In this document: positions 35,260-44,011 of the stretch, one piece after another
How the letters are laid out: every line of letters starts with the position of its first letter
Position numbering within the stretch: position 1 is the first letter of the stretch
Source of the DNA: Paenibacillus sp. FJAT-26967
Lineage (GTDB): Bacteria > Bacillota > Bacilli > Paenibacillales > NBRC-103111
Assembly (NCBI RefSeq): GCF_001541095.1
Contig: NZ_LMXH01000001.1
Location: 459,465 to 523,464, forward strand
Length of the DNA stretch: 64,000 nucleotides
Direction of reading: 5' to 3'
Program-made: the position numbers and the translations under genes
The notes under the pieces: model-generated
Databases searched by the model: none
What the model was told of the DNA's origin: nothing
The model's input: only the letters and a program-made list of their open reading frames with translations

Positions 35260-35346
35260 TTGGTTAACGGAAGGAAGCAGAACCGGAATAATGATTGCAA
35301 AAGTAAATTCGTTTGTTTCCATCAGTGAAATAAAATGATAGAATGT

Positions 35347-35380
35347 CAACATAGCGCATACAAACAGCCGTCCCCTTTGA
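35347..35380 (+). pseudogene. 3' remnant of the small helical gene
   Basis: AAC ATA GCG CAT ACA AAC reads NIAHTN, then S-R-P-L-stop, matching the ANIAHTNRPAPSR end of 34415-34684. No start or body remains, as expected if the duplication breakpoint fell inside the gene. Confidence 0.7.
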
Positions 35381-35495
35381 CAGACAGCAAGGGCCTTTTT
35401 ATGCTTGTAATTAGACAATCCCTCTGGAGTTGGATACGTTGATCCGTTGCAGAGGGATTGTTCATGTTAAGCAGCTATGCAGGATTGCATGAGGT

Positions 35496-35891
35496 CTAAG
35501 AGTCCGATTCGGAATCGGACGGTCTGTTCCGTTGTTTCCAGAACAAAGCACTGAGCATACGCTCCATCCATTCCTTGTCCACATCGGTCAGTCGGATACC
35601 ATCAAAAATAAGATCATTGTCGTGTAGAAATCTCCGCAGATTAACAGGAGTCCTCGATAAGAGCTCCTTAGCCTCCGGAGCTTCGAGATAGCCGGCAATC
35701 TTCATTAAATCCGCATAAGGAATGTTAAGTCCTTCAGACAGTTTCATTAATACATCCGGGGAAGGTGCATTGCGATTCCCGTTCTCGAGTTGTGAAATAT
35801 AGCCAGCGGATACACCTGAGCGGTCAGCTAGTTCGCGGATTGTGTATCCTTTAAGCTTGCGGAGATCTCTGAGTTTATCATAGAAAAACAT
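35496..35891 (-). CDS. XRE-family regulator, copy 2 of a tandem pair
   Basis: A 131-residue paralogue of the gene 703 bases to its left, with the same HTH sequence up to ENGNRN and the same C-terminal FWK-x-R-N box. Changes cluster at residues 64-82 (MKIAGYLEAPEAKELLSR) and the C-terminal tail. The ribosome binding site AGGTG, the spacing and the promoter are conserved. Both copies keep an open frame, so both are probably under selection. Targets are not evident; the identical recognition helix predicts that both bind the same operator. Confidence 0.9.
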   Translation of the reverse strand: MFFYDKLRDLRKLKGYTIRELADRSGVSAGYISQLENGNRNAPSPDVLMKLSEGLNIPYADLMKIAGYLEAPEAKELLSRTPVNLRRFLHDNDLIFDGIRLTDVDKEWMERMLSALFWKQRNRPSDSESDS

Positions 35892-35911
35892 AAGAAAACA
35901 CCTGCGATCTG

Positions 35912-35962
35912 GTAAACATTAGTTAACAAATTTATCATAGCAGGGAAAATAAGGTTTTTCAA
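35912..35962 (-). promoter_or_regulatory. Promoter and candidate operator of XRE copy 2
   Basis: Minus strand: TTGAAA (35957-35962), 17-bp spacer, TATGAT (35934-35939), then the same GTAAACATTAGTTAAC (35912-35927) seen in copy 1. Confidence 0.75.
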
Positions 35963-36081
35963 TTGTTAAAGGGAAAGAAGCAGGACAAGATCTTTGATTT
36001 CTATAGTAAATTTATGTGTTTGCAACAGTGAAATAAAATGATAGAATGGAATTTATTAGGAAGTGGAAAAGAGGGGACGCT

Positions 36082-36288
36082 GTGCGAATTACCGCTAAAT
36101 CGGAGGAACTTATTCGTAGAAGAATGCTGCTGGGCTTGACTCAAAGAGAATTAGCCAGACAAACGGGGCTTAGCCATGCCTATATCTCGCTGGTTGAGAG
36201 ATCGATGAAATCGATCGGCCCCGGCGCTGCCAAGCGCCTCAGCAGCGTTCTCGGTAAACCGGTTGAAGAGCTGTTTACTATTCAATAA
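36082..36288 (+). CDS. Small XRE-family regulator
   Basis: A 68-residue stand-alone HTH protein (SEELIRRRMLLGLTQRELARQTGLSHAYISLVERSMKSIGPGAAKRLSSVLGKPVEELF). I start it at the GTG at 36082, which follows GAGGGGA; an ATG at 36046 is in frame but has no ribosome binding site and lies in the duplicated block. It is divergent from XRE copy 2, and the conserved CAGTGAAATAAAATGATAG upstream could carry its promoter. Regulators of this size resemble phage- or toxin-type controllers, but no toxin gene is adjacent. Confidence 0.8.
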   Translation: MRITAKSEELIRRRMLLGLTQRELARQTGLSHAYISLVERSMKSIGPGAAKRLSSVLGKPVEELFTIQ

Positions 36289-36292
36289 TGAT

Positions 36293-36332
36293 AAAAAGCG
36301 ATGCGGGCCGGGACAGCCTGCATCGCTTTTCT
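36293..36332. terminator. Terminator between small XRE gene and GGDEF gene
   Basis: AAAAGCGATGC...GCATCGCTTTT stem between convergent genes, with T/A runs on both sides. Confidence 0.85.
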
Positions 36333-36387
36333 TATGTAGTGATTCTTTTTAGAGCCGTGTCCATTGATCTTCTATGTACGCTGTTTA

Positions 36388-37524
36388 TTAGGCTCCAAAA
36401 CGGACGACCTTGTTCTTGCCGGTTGTTTTGGCTTTGTACATGGCTTCATCCGCCTGCTTAACGAGCTGCTGCGCAGTACTGCCCTTCTTGAAGCTGCTGT
36501 ATCCCATGCTGACGGTCACAATAGTCTCTTCCTCAATGCGTCTGCGTATATTCTCGGCCAGCTTAGCCGGCGAAGTGTCAGGATCTGTGATAAGCACGAC
36601 AAGCTCTTCTCCGCCATAGCGTCCCACGATTCCGCTGTCCTCCGCTTCCTGTTGCATGATGAGCGCGACCTGCTTGAGCATCTCATCCCCCATATGATGT
36701 CCTTTGGTATCATTAAGTTTCTTGAAATTGTCGATGTCGCTGAACAGAACGGCTACTTTCTTATTGAGCCGGATATACTGGGCAACCCGCTTGTCAAAAT
36801 ATTTGCGGTTGTATACTTTAGTTAGTCCGTCAGTAATGGAGGATTGGTAGATCGCCTGCATAAGTTCAACAATACGGTCAAACAAAAGAAGAAAAAGAAT
36901 GCATATGTACCCGATGGGGAGAAACCATTCCGCAAGCGTCAGCCACTTATGTTCACCTGCGAACATGTAGGTGTTAATGGTATGAGCCGTCTGCTTGGCG
37001 AAGAAGATGGTCATGATCGTTTGAAATTTGCCCTGCTGCCCGACCATCGGTGTGATCATATAGGCGCACAGAAAGATTAAGACGAACATATAGAGGTTGA
37101 TAGGCAGATCGGCAAGTAAGGCTGCCTGCTGCGCATTGCCGTCCGTTGTGGGATAGAAATGAAAGACGGACACGCCAAGTGCCAGAACAATGAGCCCGTA
37201 GAAATAAATATACTGGCGTCTTTTAGTCGGATTATAGAGCTGATAAATGCCCAGATTAACCATGACGAAAGATACCGCCTGCAGAAGGTCGTCGATGAAT
37301 CCCGTCAGATCGTTCAATCCTCCGGTTGCTTGCCAGTAAAGCCGCAGCATATTATGGACCAGCATGAGAATGATGGAGAGCGTCATAGAAAAATAAGCTT
37401 TTTTACGACGGGTATAGTAGAGTCTTCCAGAAATAAACAGCATAAGAGCTAGAATCACAAGGATCATAGAGGTGGCGGTATCGGGCCCCCATACTTCAAT
37501 CGGCGCATTCCACAAGATTAACAT
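36388..37524 (-). CDS. Membrane GGDEF diguanylate cyclase
   Basis: A 378-residue protein with six or seven N-terminal membrane helices (about 18-215), a short linker, and a GGDEF domain (SITDGLTKVYNRKYFDKRV to the end). The signature reads GRYGGEEL, Glu-Glu intact with Leu for the usual Phe. The metal-binding FSDIDNFKKLND is normal, so activity making c-di-GMP is likely. The RxxD product-inhibition site is absent (EDSG precedes the signature), so feedback inhibition may be lost. The sensory input is probably a membrane or extracytoplasmic signal. Confidence 0.88.
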   Translation of the reverse strand: MLILWNAPIEVWGPDTATSMILVILALMLFISGRLYYTRRKKAYFSMTLSIILMLVHNMLRLYWQATGGLNDLTGFIDDLLQAVSFVMVNLGIYQLYNPTKRRQYIYFYGLIVLALGVSVFHFYPTTDGNAQQAALLADLPINLYMFVLIFLCAYMITPMVGQQGKFQTIMTIFFAKQTAHTINTYMFAGEHKWLTLAEWFLPIGYICILFLLLFDRIVELMQAIYQSSITDGLTKVYNRKYFDKRVAQYIRLNKKVAVLFSDIDNFKKLNDTKGHHMGDEMLKQVALIMQQEAEDSGIVGRYGGEELVVLITDPDTSPAKLAENIRRRIEEETIVTVSMGYSSFKKGSTAQQLVKQADEAMYKAKTTGKNKVVRFGA

Positions 37525-37791
37525 TCCTCCGGTTTAATCCGTTCCAGATAACGGAAAAAGTCAAATGTACGTTCGTATTTCCAGCTGCTCTCATTATAGC
37601 AAAAACCTAATTGCAGCAAAATAGGCTTCTTTCCAAAATGTTACATTCCGTTGATAAGTCTATACGTTCAGCAGATGGTGTTCCCTTTTCTATTGATCCT
37701 GCAGCAGGTACAATAAGAAGAGGTCCAGCGTATCATGATAGAAGCTACAGCTGCACAGAAAAGGCCGCAATAGGAGCAGGAGTGTGCATCA

Positions 37792-38916
37792 ATGAATATT
37801 TTGCAAGCGTTATTTTTTCCTCCGGACCAGCCGGGCGGAGTTTCTTCCATGGTTCCTTATACGACGGAAAAATTCAATAAAAGAGGCTGGGAGATGGAAT
37901 TGTTCTCGCTCCCTAAGCGTGTAAGAGGCAAAGGGACAGAGCCGGTGGGCTTTACGACTTTCGACTTGTCCCGTTACGGAGAAAATCCAATTATCGATAA
38001 ATATGTACAAACTTATAAAGACTACATCTGGTGGACAAAGCTCCGTATCCGCAAAAAATATGATCTTATTCATGCCCATCATCCGATTGCCGCATTGGCT
38101 ATGAAGGAAGTTTTTCCGGATACGCCGGTAATTGTGACCATCCACTCCAGTTATGAGCGCGAGCTTCTCCTCAACGGAAAAATCGCAGATGGAGGACCGG
38201 AACAGCTCTTCTTAACCTCTATTTATGGAGAACTGGAGTCCAAGCTGGATCAAATTCTGACCGTCTCGAATTCGTTTAAGCAGTACATAAGTGAGTTCAT
38301 TCAAGATCCCGAACGGGTAGGCGTAATTCCGAACGGCTACGACGAGAAGCGTTTTCGTCCTATTTCTCATGAGAACGAGGTCGCGCAGCTCATTACGGTC
38401 TGCCGTCTCGTACCGGCCAAAGGACTGGAGACCCTTCTGGAGGCGTGCGCCAAATTAAAGGAACGCGGTCATCCGTTCGTTCTGCATATTATCGGGGACG
38501 GCCCGTCGCGTACAGAGCTGGAGGAGCTGGCCCGGGAATTGAATTTATATGAGGAGATCATTTTCTACGGGTATATGCTGCATCCGGAGGAGTTCATGCC
38601 TTTCTTCGACATCTTCGTGCTTCCTTCAAAAGCGGAGGCATTCGGCTCCGTATTCGCTGAAGCGGCCCTGTGCCTGCTTGCGCTCGTCGGGACAAATGTT
38701 GGCGGAATTGCCGAACAGATCGAGAACGGACGCAACGGGCTGTTAGTGGAGCCGGGAGATGCGGTCGGACTCAGCATTGCCCTGGAGAAGGTGGTTGTCG
38801 ATCCGTCTTACCGGTACCAGCTGGCAAGAGCTGCATCCGATAAGGCGCGCAAATCGTATTCACTCAACCGAGTGATGCGGCAGCTGCGCAGTGTATACGA
38901 GAGGTATGAACAATGA
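37792..38916 (+). CDS. Glycosyltransferase family 4
   Basis: A 374-residue GT-B enzyme (two Rossmann domains) of the GT4 class: MNILQALFFPPDQPGGVSSMV start, HAHHPIAA, VIPNGYDEKRF, VCRLVPAKGLETLLEA, and the nucleotide-sugar motif PSKAEAFGSVFAEA. It transfers a sugar from a nucleotide donor with retention. Acceptors could be spore or cell-surface polymers or glycolipids; no other polysaccharide genes are near. It lies close upstream of the nuclease pair, on the same strand. Confidence 0.9.
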   Translation: MNILQALFFPPDQPGGVSSMVPYTTEKFNKRGWEMELFSLPKRVRGKGTEPVGFTTFDLSRYGENPIIDKYVQTYKDYIWWTKLRIRKKYDLIHAHHPIAALAMKEVFPDTPVIVTIHSSYERELLLNGKIADGGPEQLFLTSIYGELESKLDQILTVSNSFKQYISEFIQDPERVGVIPNGYDEKRFRPISHENEVAQLITVCRLVPAKGLETLLEACAKLKERGHPFVLHIIGDGPSRTELEELARELNLYEEIIFYGYMLHPEEFMPFFDIFVLPSKAEAFGSVFAEAALCLLALVGTNVGGIAEQIENGRNGLLVEPGDAVGLSIALEKVVVDPSYRYQLARAASDKARKSYSLNRVMRQLRSVYERYEQ

Positions 38917-38959
38917 GAGTACCGTCATCATGCATTCCTCCGAAAGGGGAGGGGAAGGA

Positions 38960-40378
38960 ATGAAACCGCTAAAATTTATGCATGCGGCCGACCTACATTT
39001 GGACAGTGCATTCAAAGGCATGCATACCGTTCCAGGTCCGATTCGTGAAGTGATTCGTGAATCGACTTTTACTGCGCTTGGCAGGCTTGTACGTCTGGCA
39101 ATTCTGGAGAATGTCGATTTCGTAGTCTTTAGTGGCGATATCTACGACACCGCGGACCGCTCGCTGCGTGCCCAGCTGCGTTTTCGCAGTGCATTGGCGG
39201 AGCTGGACAAGGCGGGCATTCCGTCCTTTGTTATCCACGGGAATCATGATCCGGCAGATGGACGGGCAGCCCGGCTTGATTGGCCTTCATCGGTTCATGT
39301 GTATGCTGCCGGCGGAACTGTGGAGACGGTGCCGGTATTCAAAGAAGATCGCGGCACGATTGCCCACGTACATGGCATCTCTTATCCGACAGCTGCCGTC
39401 CTGGATAACTATGCGCTGAGATTCAACGGCAAGGACACTTCGGTGTACCAGATTGCTTTACTTCATACGAATGTAGACGGGAATCCGGGCTTTGATAATT
39501 ATGCGCCCTGCAGCAGGCAGGATCTTCTCGGCAGAGGAATCGATTATTGGGCACTGGGCCATATCCACACAAGAGAAGTGCTGAATGAGCGGCCTCTGGC
39601 TGTATATCCCGGTAACATTCAAGGACGCAGTATACGGGAATGCGGGGAACGGGGCTGTTATATCGTTCGTGTCGATGAACACGGCTGCACCCAACTGGCC
39701 TTTCATACGCTGGATGCTGTCCGGTGGGAACAGGCTGTTTTTTCCATTGAGGGGATAACAACCGAACAGGAGCTCCATGAGGGTCTTCATGGCCTGCTGG
39801 ACGAGCTTCGGGCCGGGGCCGGAGGCAGGCCTGTAATTGTGAGGCTTACATTGACCGGACGGGGACCTTTGCATTTGCGGCTTCAGAGCGGAAGTACGCT
39901 TACGGATCTAGTGCGTGAGCTCAGGGATAGTGAAGCGATTAAATATGGGGCGGGCTCTCTCAGCACGGGTTCGGACCGTGAACAGGAGCAGTCCGGCTAT
40001 TCGGAGGATAAATACCGGGAGGGGTATGGGGCCGGCGAGACATCTTCTGTTCGCAGAGGGAACGGGCAGGAGAGTCACCCGCCCTTTGTCTGGGTGGAGT
40101 CCATAGAATCCCATACGGGACAAGATCTGGATCTGGATCAGCTGCTGGCAGAAGAAAGCTTCATGGGCGATCTTCTCCGGCTGACCGAAGAATTGGCAGG
40201 GGATGAAAAGAAGCTGGAAGCCTTTGCGGCGGAAGCACTTCATCCGCTGATGTCACAGCCGGGAGCGGCGAAGCTCTTCGGCGGCAGAGCGGCAGAGGAT
40301 GAACTTCAAGAATGGCTGCGCGCTGCGCGAGAGCTGGCTCTCGATCTGCTGGTGGCTGGCGGGGGGCGGGAGCGATGA
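38960..40378 (+). CDS. DNA repair exonuclease, YhaO/SbcD-like metallophosphoesterase
   Basis: A 472-residue calcineurin-type nuclease. The metal-site strings are FMHAADLHLDSAF (Asp11, His13), FSGDIYD, IHGNHDPAD, and GHIHTRE. The C-terminal half (about 270-472) is less conserved and would contact the ATPase. It starts at an ATG with GGGGAAGGA upstream and its stop codon overlaps the next gene's start (ATGA). In Bacillus the yhaO-yhaN pair has this order and is thought to act in DNA end processing like SbcCD/Mre11-Rad50. A Mg/Mn-dependent exonuclease is the likely activity. Confidence 0.88.
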   Translation: MKPLKFMHAADLHLDSAFKGMHTVPGPIREVIRESTFTALGRLVRLAILENVDFVVFSGDIYDTADRSLRAQLRFRSALAELDKAGIPSFVIHGNHDPADGRAARLDWPSSVHVYAAGGTVETVPVFKEDRGTIAHVHGISYPTAAVLDNYALRFNGKDTSVYQIALLHTNVDGNPGFDNYAPCSRQDLLGRGIDYWALGHIHTREVLNERPLAVYPGNIQGRSIRECGERGCYIVRVDEHGCTQLAFHTLDAVRWEQAVFSIEGITTEQELHEGLHGLLDELRAGAGGRPVIVRLTLTGRGPLHLRLQSGSTLTDLVRELRDSEAIKYGAGSLSTGSDREQEQSGYSEDKYREGYGAGETSSVRRGNGQESHPPFVWVESIESHTGQDLDLDQLLAEESFMGDLLRLTEELAGDEKKLEAFAAEALHPLMSQPGAAKLFGGRAAEDELQEWLRAARELALDLLVAGGGRER

Positions 40379-43300
40379 TCATTACAGAGATTCGTATCCG
40401 AGGATTCGGTGCGCTGCACGAGCGGGTGTATCGTTTGCATCCGCAGGTGAATGTTCTGTACGGGCCCAATGAAGCGGGGAAAAGTACGCTGCTCGGTTTT
40501 ATCCGGGCAGTCCTCTTCGGCTTTCCTACGAGAGCTCAGGCAGCCGAAAGATATGAGCCTGAGGGAGGGGGACCTCACGGCGGATCTCTCGTGCTCGAAG
40601 ATGAGATGGGACGGAGCATTCTGGTGGAAAGATACGCCGAATCCGGCGGTCCGGGGCGTTCTCCCGCTGCCGGGAGCGTGAAGGTTACGCTATTCGACGG
40701 TACGAGCGGCGGGGAAGAATTGCTTCGCGGCCTGCTTGGGGGCTTGTCCGTCGAACTGTTCCGCAGCCTGTTTGCCTTCGGTCTGGGAGAGCTGCAGGAG
40801 CTCAGGACGCTGCAGAGTGACGAAATCGGAGGATACCTGTACGGAGCAGGCTTCGGAGTCAGCGGAAGCACGGTTGTGGAAGCTGAGCGTAAGCTCTCGG
40901 CCCGTGCAGATACGGTCTATAAGCCGCGGGGACGCAACCAGGAACTTAACCGGAGCATACGCGCTTACGAGGAGCTTCGTGCCGGCAGACTCCGCACCCG
41001 GGATGAAATCGCCCGGTACGAAGAGGCGCTAGAAGAAATGCGCGGGCTTGAGAACCGGCTGGAGAGTACGGAGCGGGAGCGCAGGGAGGTCTTGGTTCAA
41101 CTGGATTGGATGAGCCGATGTCTGCATGCCTATGAACCGTGGCAGAAATTGCGCCTGGCAGTTGAAGAAATGGACGGATTGCCGGAGATTCCGGACTTTC
41201 CCGTCGAGGCGGTAACGCGTTACGAAACGCTTCGGCAGGAGCTGGATGCACTGGAAGACGGCCAGAGAACACAGCAGGAGAGAATGCGGGAATTCAGCAG
41301 GCGTATGCAGAGCTTGCAGGCCGTTCCGGAACTGCTGGAAGGGGCCGCCGAGCTCAGTTCCCTGCAGGAAGGAGCCGCCGAATACCGTGCAGGTCTGCGC
41401 GCGGTGATTGAGCTGGAGACAGAAAGGAATCACCACCGCAGCGAGCTGGAGGCTCTATTGCGGGAACTGGACGAAGACTGGACTGAGGCCGACCTGCGGA
41501 ACTTCCCGGTGTCCGTTGGAATGAAGGAAGAGATCCGTGCGTCCAAAGAAGCTTTTGGGAAGTGGGACGGGGAGCGCCGACTTCTTGACGCGGAACGAAG
41601 CCGCCTGTTTAACAGGCGGGAAGATCTCGGCCGCGAGCTGGCGGACAAGCAGCTTGAATGGAGTGAGTGGCTGAGGCTTTCAGGTCTGCGAGAAGAGAAT
41701 CCGGGAGCAAGAACCGCGGAAGAGGCGGCTCTTCTCCGCAGAATGGCGGCAGATTATGCGCAGTGGAAGCTGCTGCAGGGGGAAGCGGAGCAAAGGTTCC
41801 GGATACGCGAGGAAGAGAATCGGCGGGAGGAAGAGCTCCGGAGACTCTCCGCAGAGCGCAGCAGCGAATCGGCCTCCCTGCAGCGCCGTTTTACTTCGGC
41901 AGCAGCAGCGATGACGGTACTTCTGCCGGCAGCGATGGTGCTGCTGGGGCAATATGCCGCAGCAGCAGTGATCTTTGCTCTGCTCGCAGCCGCTACTATC
42001 TGGCTGCTGCGGGGCCGGAAGAAACCGCAAGAACGGGGTGCTGAACGCTCGGATGGAACTGCCGAGGCGGCACACGCGTCCCGGCGGCCGCGAAGAGGCG
42101 TGAACAAGCTCCGCTCTGATGCAGAGCTTTCCCGGCTGAGCAGTTCTACCCGTTATACGGATGAGGCTGCGTCTGCGGCAGATGAGGCAGCGCAGATCCA
42201 TATTGCCGCTCTGCAGTCCCGGCTTCAGGAAGCACTCGGCCTCTTGCTCGGCTCCCGGAGCAGAGGCTCGGCGGCCGGACAAGAGGCGGCAGCGGGCTAT
42301 TCCCGGATGGAAGCGGCCGGGTCGGCTGATGGACATAATCAGCCTGCCGCTGCTACGTCAGTGCCCGCCGCGAGAGAAGCTGCCCTTCCATCCTGGACCG
42401 ATACCCGCCGCTGGCTCCAGACAGAGCTGGAGAGCTGGCAGACGGGCACAGACTTATGGGCCCAGAACCGGGCCGAAATGGAGCGCCGCCGCGCCAAGCT
42501 CGAGGATCTCAAGCAGGAGCTGCAGGCAGCTCAGCGTCAAGAGACTCTGCTGGCGGAGCGCAGCCGGGAGCTCGAGGAACGCGCTTCCGCCGACCAGGAG
42601 CGGTGGAGCCGCTGGCTGCTTGAGCGGAAGCTGAGGCCGCATCTGTCCCCGGAAGCGGCGTTTGACTCGCTGCAACTGATCAGCCGCGGTCACGATCTGC
42701 AGCAGCGGATTACCGCTCATTCCGCCAAGCTGGCAGCGCTGAAGCAAGCGGCAGCGGCTTTCGAGGAGCGGGCAAGGCGGCTCCTTGGCGAAGCCGGGGC
42801 TGCCGATCCGCTGCTCGGCCTCAAGCGCCGTGCCGAGCAGATGGCGGAGCAGCGGGAGCTGATCGCTGAGCGTGAGCGCTTGGCCGCTCAGGCGGCGGAG
42901 GCTGCGCGGCTCGAGACGGCTGCGGCCGAGCAGGCGCAGCGGGTCCGCGGGCGCTTGCAATCGCTGCTGCGCGAGGCACATGCGGACGGCGAAGAAGCGC
43001 TTCGCCGGGAAGCTGTGCGTCAGACGCGCAGGGCGGAGCTGGCCGCGGAGGCTAAGCTGCTCGCCGGTGCGGTGGATGCGCATGCCGGTGCAGCAAGCCG
43101 AGCGCAGCTAAGCGAAGCGCTGTCCGCTGCCGATAGGGACAGCCTGGCGGCAAGCGAGGCGGAGCTGTCCGCACGGGCGGCTGCGCTGGAGGCGGAGGGC
43201 AACACCCTGCGGGACCGCCGCGGACGGCTTGCAGGCGAGCTCGAGAAGCTGGAAGGCGGCGGCGAGCAGGCCTTCCATCTCCAGCGCTGTGAGGAGCAGC

Positions 43301-43788
43301 TTGCGGAAGTCCGTGAGCTTGGCGGCAGGTATGCCGTGCTGGCTCTGGCTTCGCTGCTTGTGAAGCGGACACGCGAACGCTGCGAGAGCGAGCGCCAGCC
43401 GGGCGTGCTGCAGCGCGCGTCCGCGAGCTTCGCCGAGATGACCGGCGGCCGCTTCATCCGTGTGACGGCACCCCTCGGACAGCAGAAACTGTATGCGGTG
43501 CGGGCGGACGGGCGGCAGGTGGACACGGGCAAGCTGAGCCGTGGCACGGCGGAGCAGCTGTACTTGGCTATGCGCTTTGCGCTGGTCGGGGAGTTTGCAG
43601 GTAAAGTGGTTTTGCCGCTTGTGTTCGATGATATTTTCGTAAATTTTGACCGTCAGCGCATGGAGGGAGCCCTTCGATTATTGGAAGGGATGAGCGCGGG
43701 ACGCCAAATTCTTCTTTTTACCTGTCATGAGCATGTTTGCGAATCCGCAGTAAGCACTTCACCGGCTGCGCATGTCATCCAACTATAA
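40375..43788 (+). CDS. YhaN-like SMC/Rad50-type ATPase
   Basis: A 1137-residue AAA ATPase. The N-terminal Walker A is YGPNEAGKST (29-38); long coiled-coil arms fill the middle; the C-terminal signature LSRGTAEQLYLAMR and Walker B VLPLVFDDIFVNFD complete the head. A hydrophobic hairpin (about residues 512-545, TVLLPAAMVLLGQYAAAAVIF...) interrupts the coiled coil, as in Bacillus YhaN, and may anchor it to the membrane. It overlaps yhaO by four bases. The second half is very GC-rich and Ala/Arg/Glu-biased. The ATG at 40375 is preferred over an in-frame start at 40312 inside yhaO. Confidence 0.9.
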   Translation: MIITEIRIRGFGALHERVYRLHPQVNVLYGPNEAGKSTLLGFIRAVLFGFPTRAQAAERYEPEGGGPHGGSLVLEDEMGRSILVERYAESGGPGRSPAAGSVKVTLFDGTSGGEELLRGLLGGLSVELFRSLFAFGLGELQELRTLQSDEIGGYLYGAGFGVSGSTVVEAERKLSARADTVYKPRGRNQELNRSIRAYEELRAGRLRTRDEIARYEEALEEMRGLENRLESTERERREVLVQLDWMSRCLHAYEPWQKLRLAVEEMDGLPEIPDFPVEAVTRYETLRQELDALEDGQRTQQERMREFSRRMQSLQAVPELLEGAAELSSLQEGAAEYRAGLRAVIELETERNHHRSELEALLRELDEDWTEADLRNFPVSVGMKEEIRASKEAFGKWDGERRLLDAERSRLFNRREDLGRELADKQLEWSEWLRLSGLREENPGARTAEEAALLRRMAADYAQWKLLQGEAEQRFRIREEENRREEELRRLSAERSSESASLQRRFTSAAAAMTVLLPAAMVLLGQYAAAAVIFALLAAATIWLLRGRKKPQERGAERSDGTAEAAHASRRPRRGVNKLRSDAELSRLSSSTRYTDEAASAADEAAQIHIAALQSRLQEALGLLLGSRSRGSAAGQEAAAGYSRMEAAGSADGHNQPAAATSVPAAREAALPSWTDTRRWLQTELESWQTGTDLWAQNRAEMERRRAKLEDLKQELQAAQRQETLLAERSRELEERASADQERWSRWLLERKLRPHLSPEAAFDSLQLISRGHDLQQRITAHSAKLAALKQAAAAFEERARRLLGEAGAADPLLGLKRRAEQMAEQRELIAERERLAAQAAEAARLETAAAEQAQRVRGRLQSLLREAHADGEEALRREAVRQTRRAELAAEAKLLAGAVDAHAGAASRAQLSEALSAADRDSLAASEAELSARAAALEAEGNTLRDRRGRLAGELEKLEGGGEQAFHLQRCEEQLAEVRELGGRYAVLALASLLVKRTRERCESERQPGVLQRASASFAEMTGGRFIRVTAPLGQQKLYAVRADGRQVDTGKLSRGTAEQLYLAMRFALVGEFAGKVVLPLVFDDIFVNFDRQRMEGALRLLEGMSAGRQILLFTCHEHVCESAVSTSPAAHVIQL

Positions 43789-43903
43789 ACGCTTCATAAA
43801 AGCCGCATAAAAGTCCGGAAGTTTACCAAATTGTTTTTAAAATCAGATCAATTCTTGATCAATACTTCTATGAGTGACTCGTAACTCAGCCCAATGAGAC
43901 AGC

Positions 43904-43953
43904 AAAAACCTTCCGTTCACCGCATGCGCGGGACCGGAAGGTTTTTGTTTTTT
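43904..43953. terminator. Terminator between yhaN and the kinase gene
   Basis: AAAAACCTTCCG...CGGAAGGTTTTTG stem with T-runs beyond; serves convergent genes. Confidence 0.9.
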
Positions 43954-44011
43954 CTTCTATTCCTATATGGATCAAATTCTATATGGATCGAACAGGGGAA
44001 ACGTCTATGAT

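Larger units (their letters stand above)
34640..35342. repeat. Tandem duplication, unit 1 (~703 bp)
   Basis: Unit 1 spans the 3' end of the small gene 34415-34684, its terminator, XRE gene 1, that gene's promoter, and a CAGTGAAATAAAATGATAG block (35323 onward). Each landmark recurs 702-703 bases later in unit 2. Confidence 0.85.
35343..36045. repeat. Tandem duplication, unit 2 (~703 bp)
   Basis: Unit 2 starts with a remnant of the small gene's last codons (AACATAGCGCATACAAACAG, reading NIAHTN), then the terminator relic, XRE copy 2, its promoter, and a second CAGTGAAATAAAATGATAG block at 36026, the end of the unit. Confidence 0.85.

Noticed and set aside
36046..36288. ATG at 36046 as start of the small XRE gene
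   Set aside because: It has no ribosome binding site and lies in the block duplicated at 35323; GTG at 36082 follows GAGGGGA.
42454..43547. Long minus-strand ORFs opposite yhaN
   Set aside because: High GC and Ala/Arg/Glu codon bias in yhaN create open antisense frames; no promoters, ribosome binding sites or family matches.
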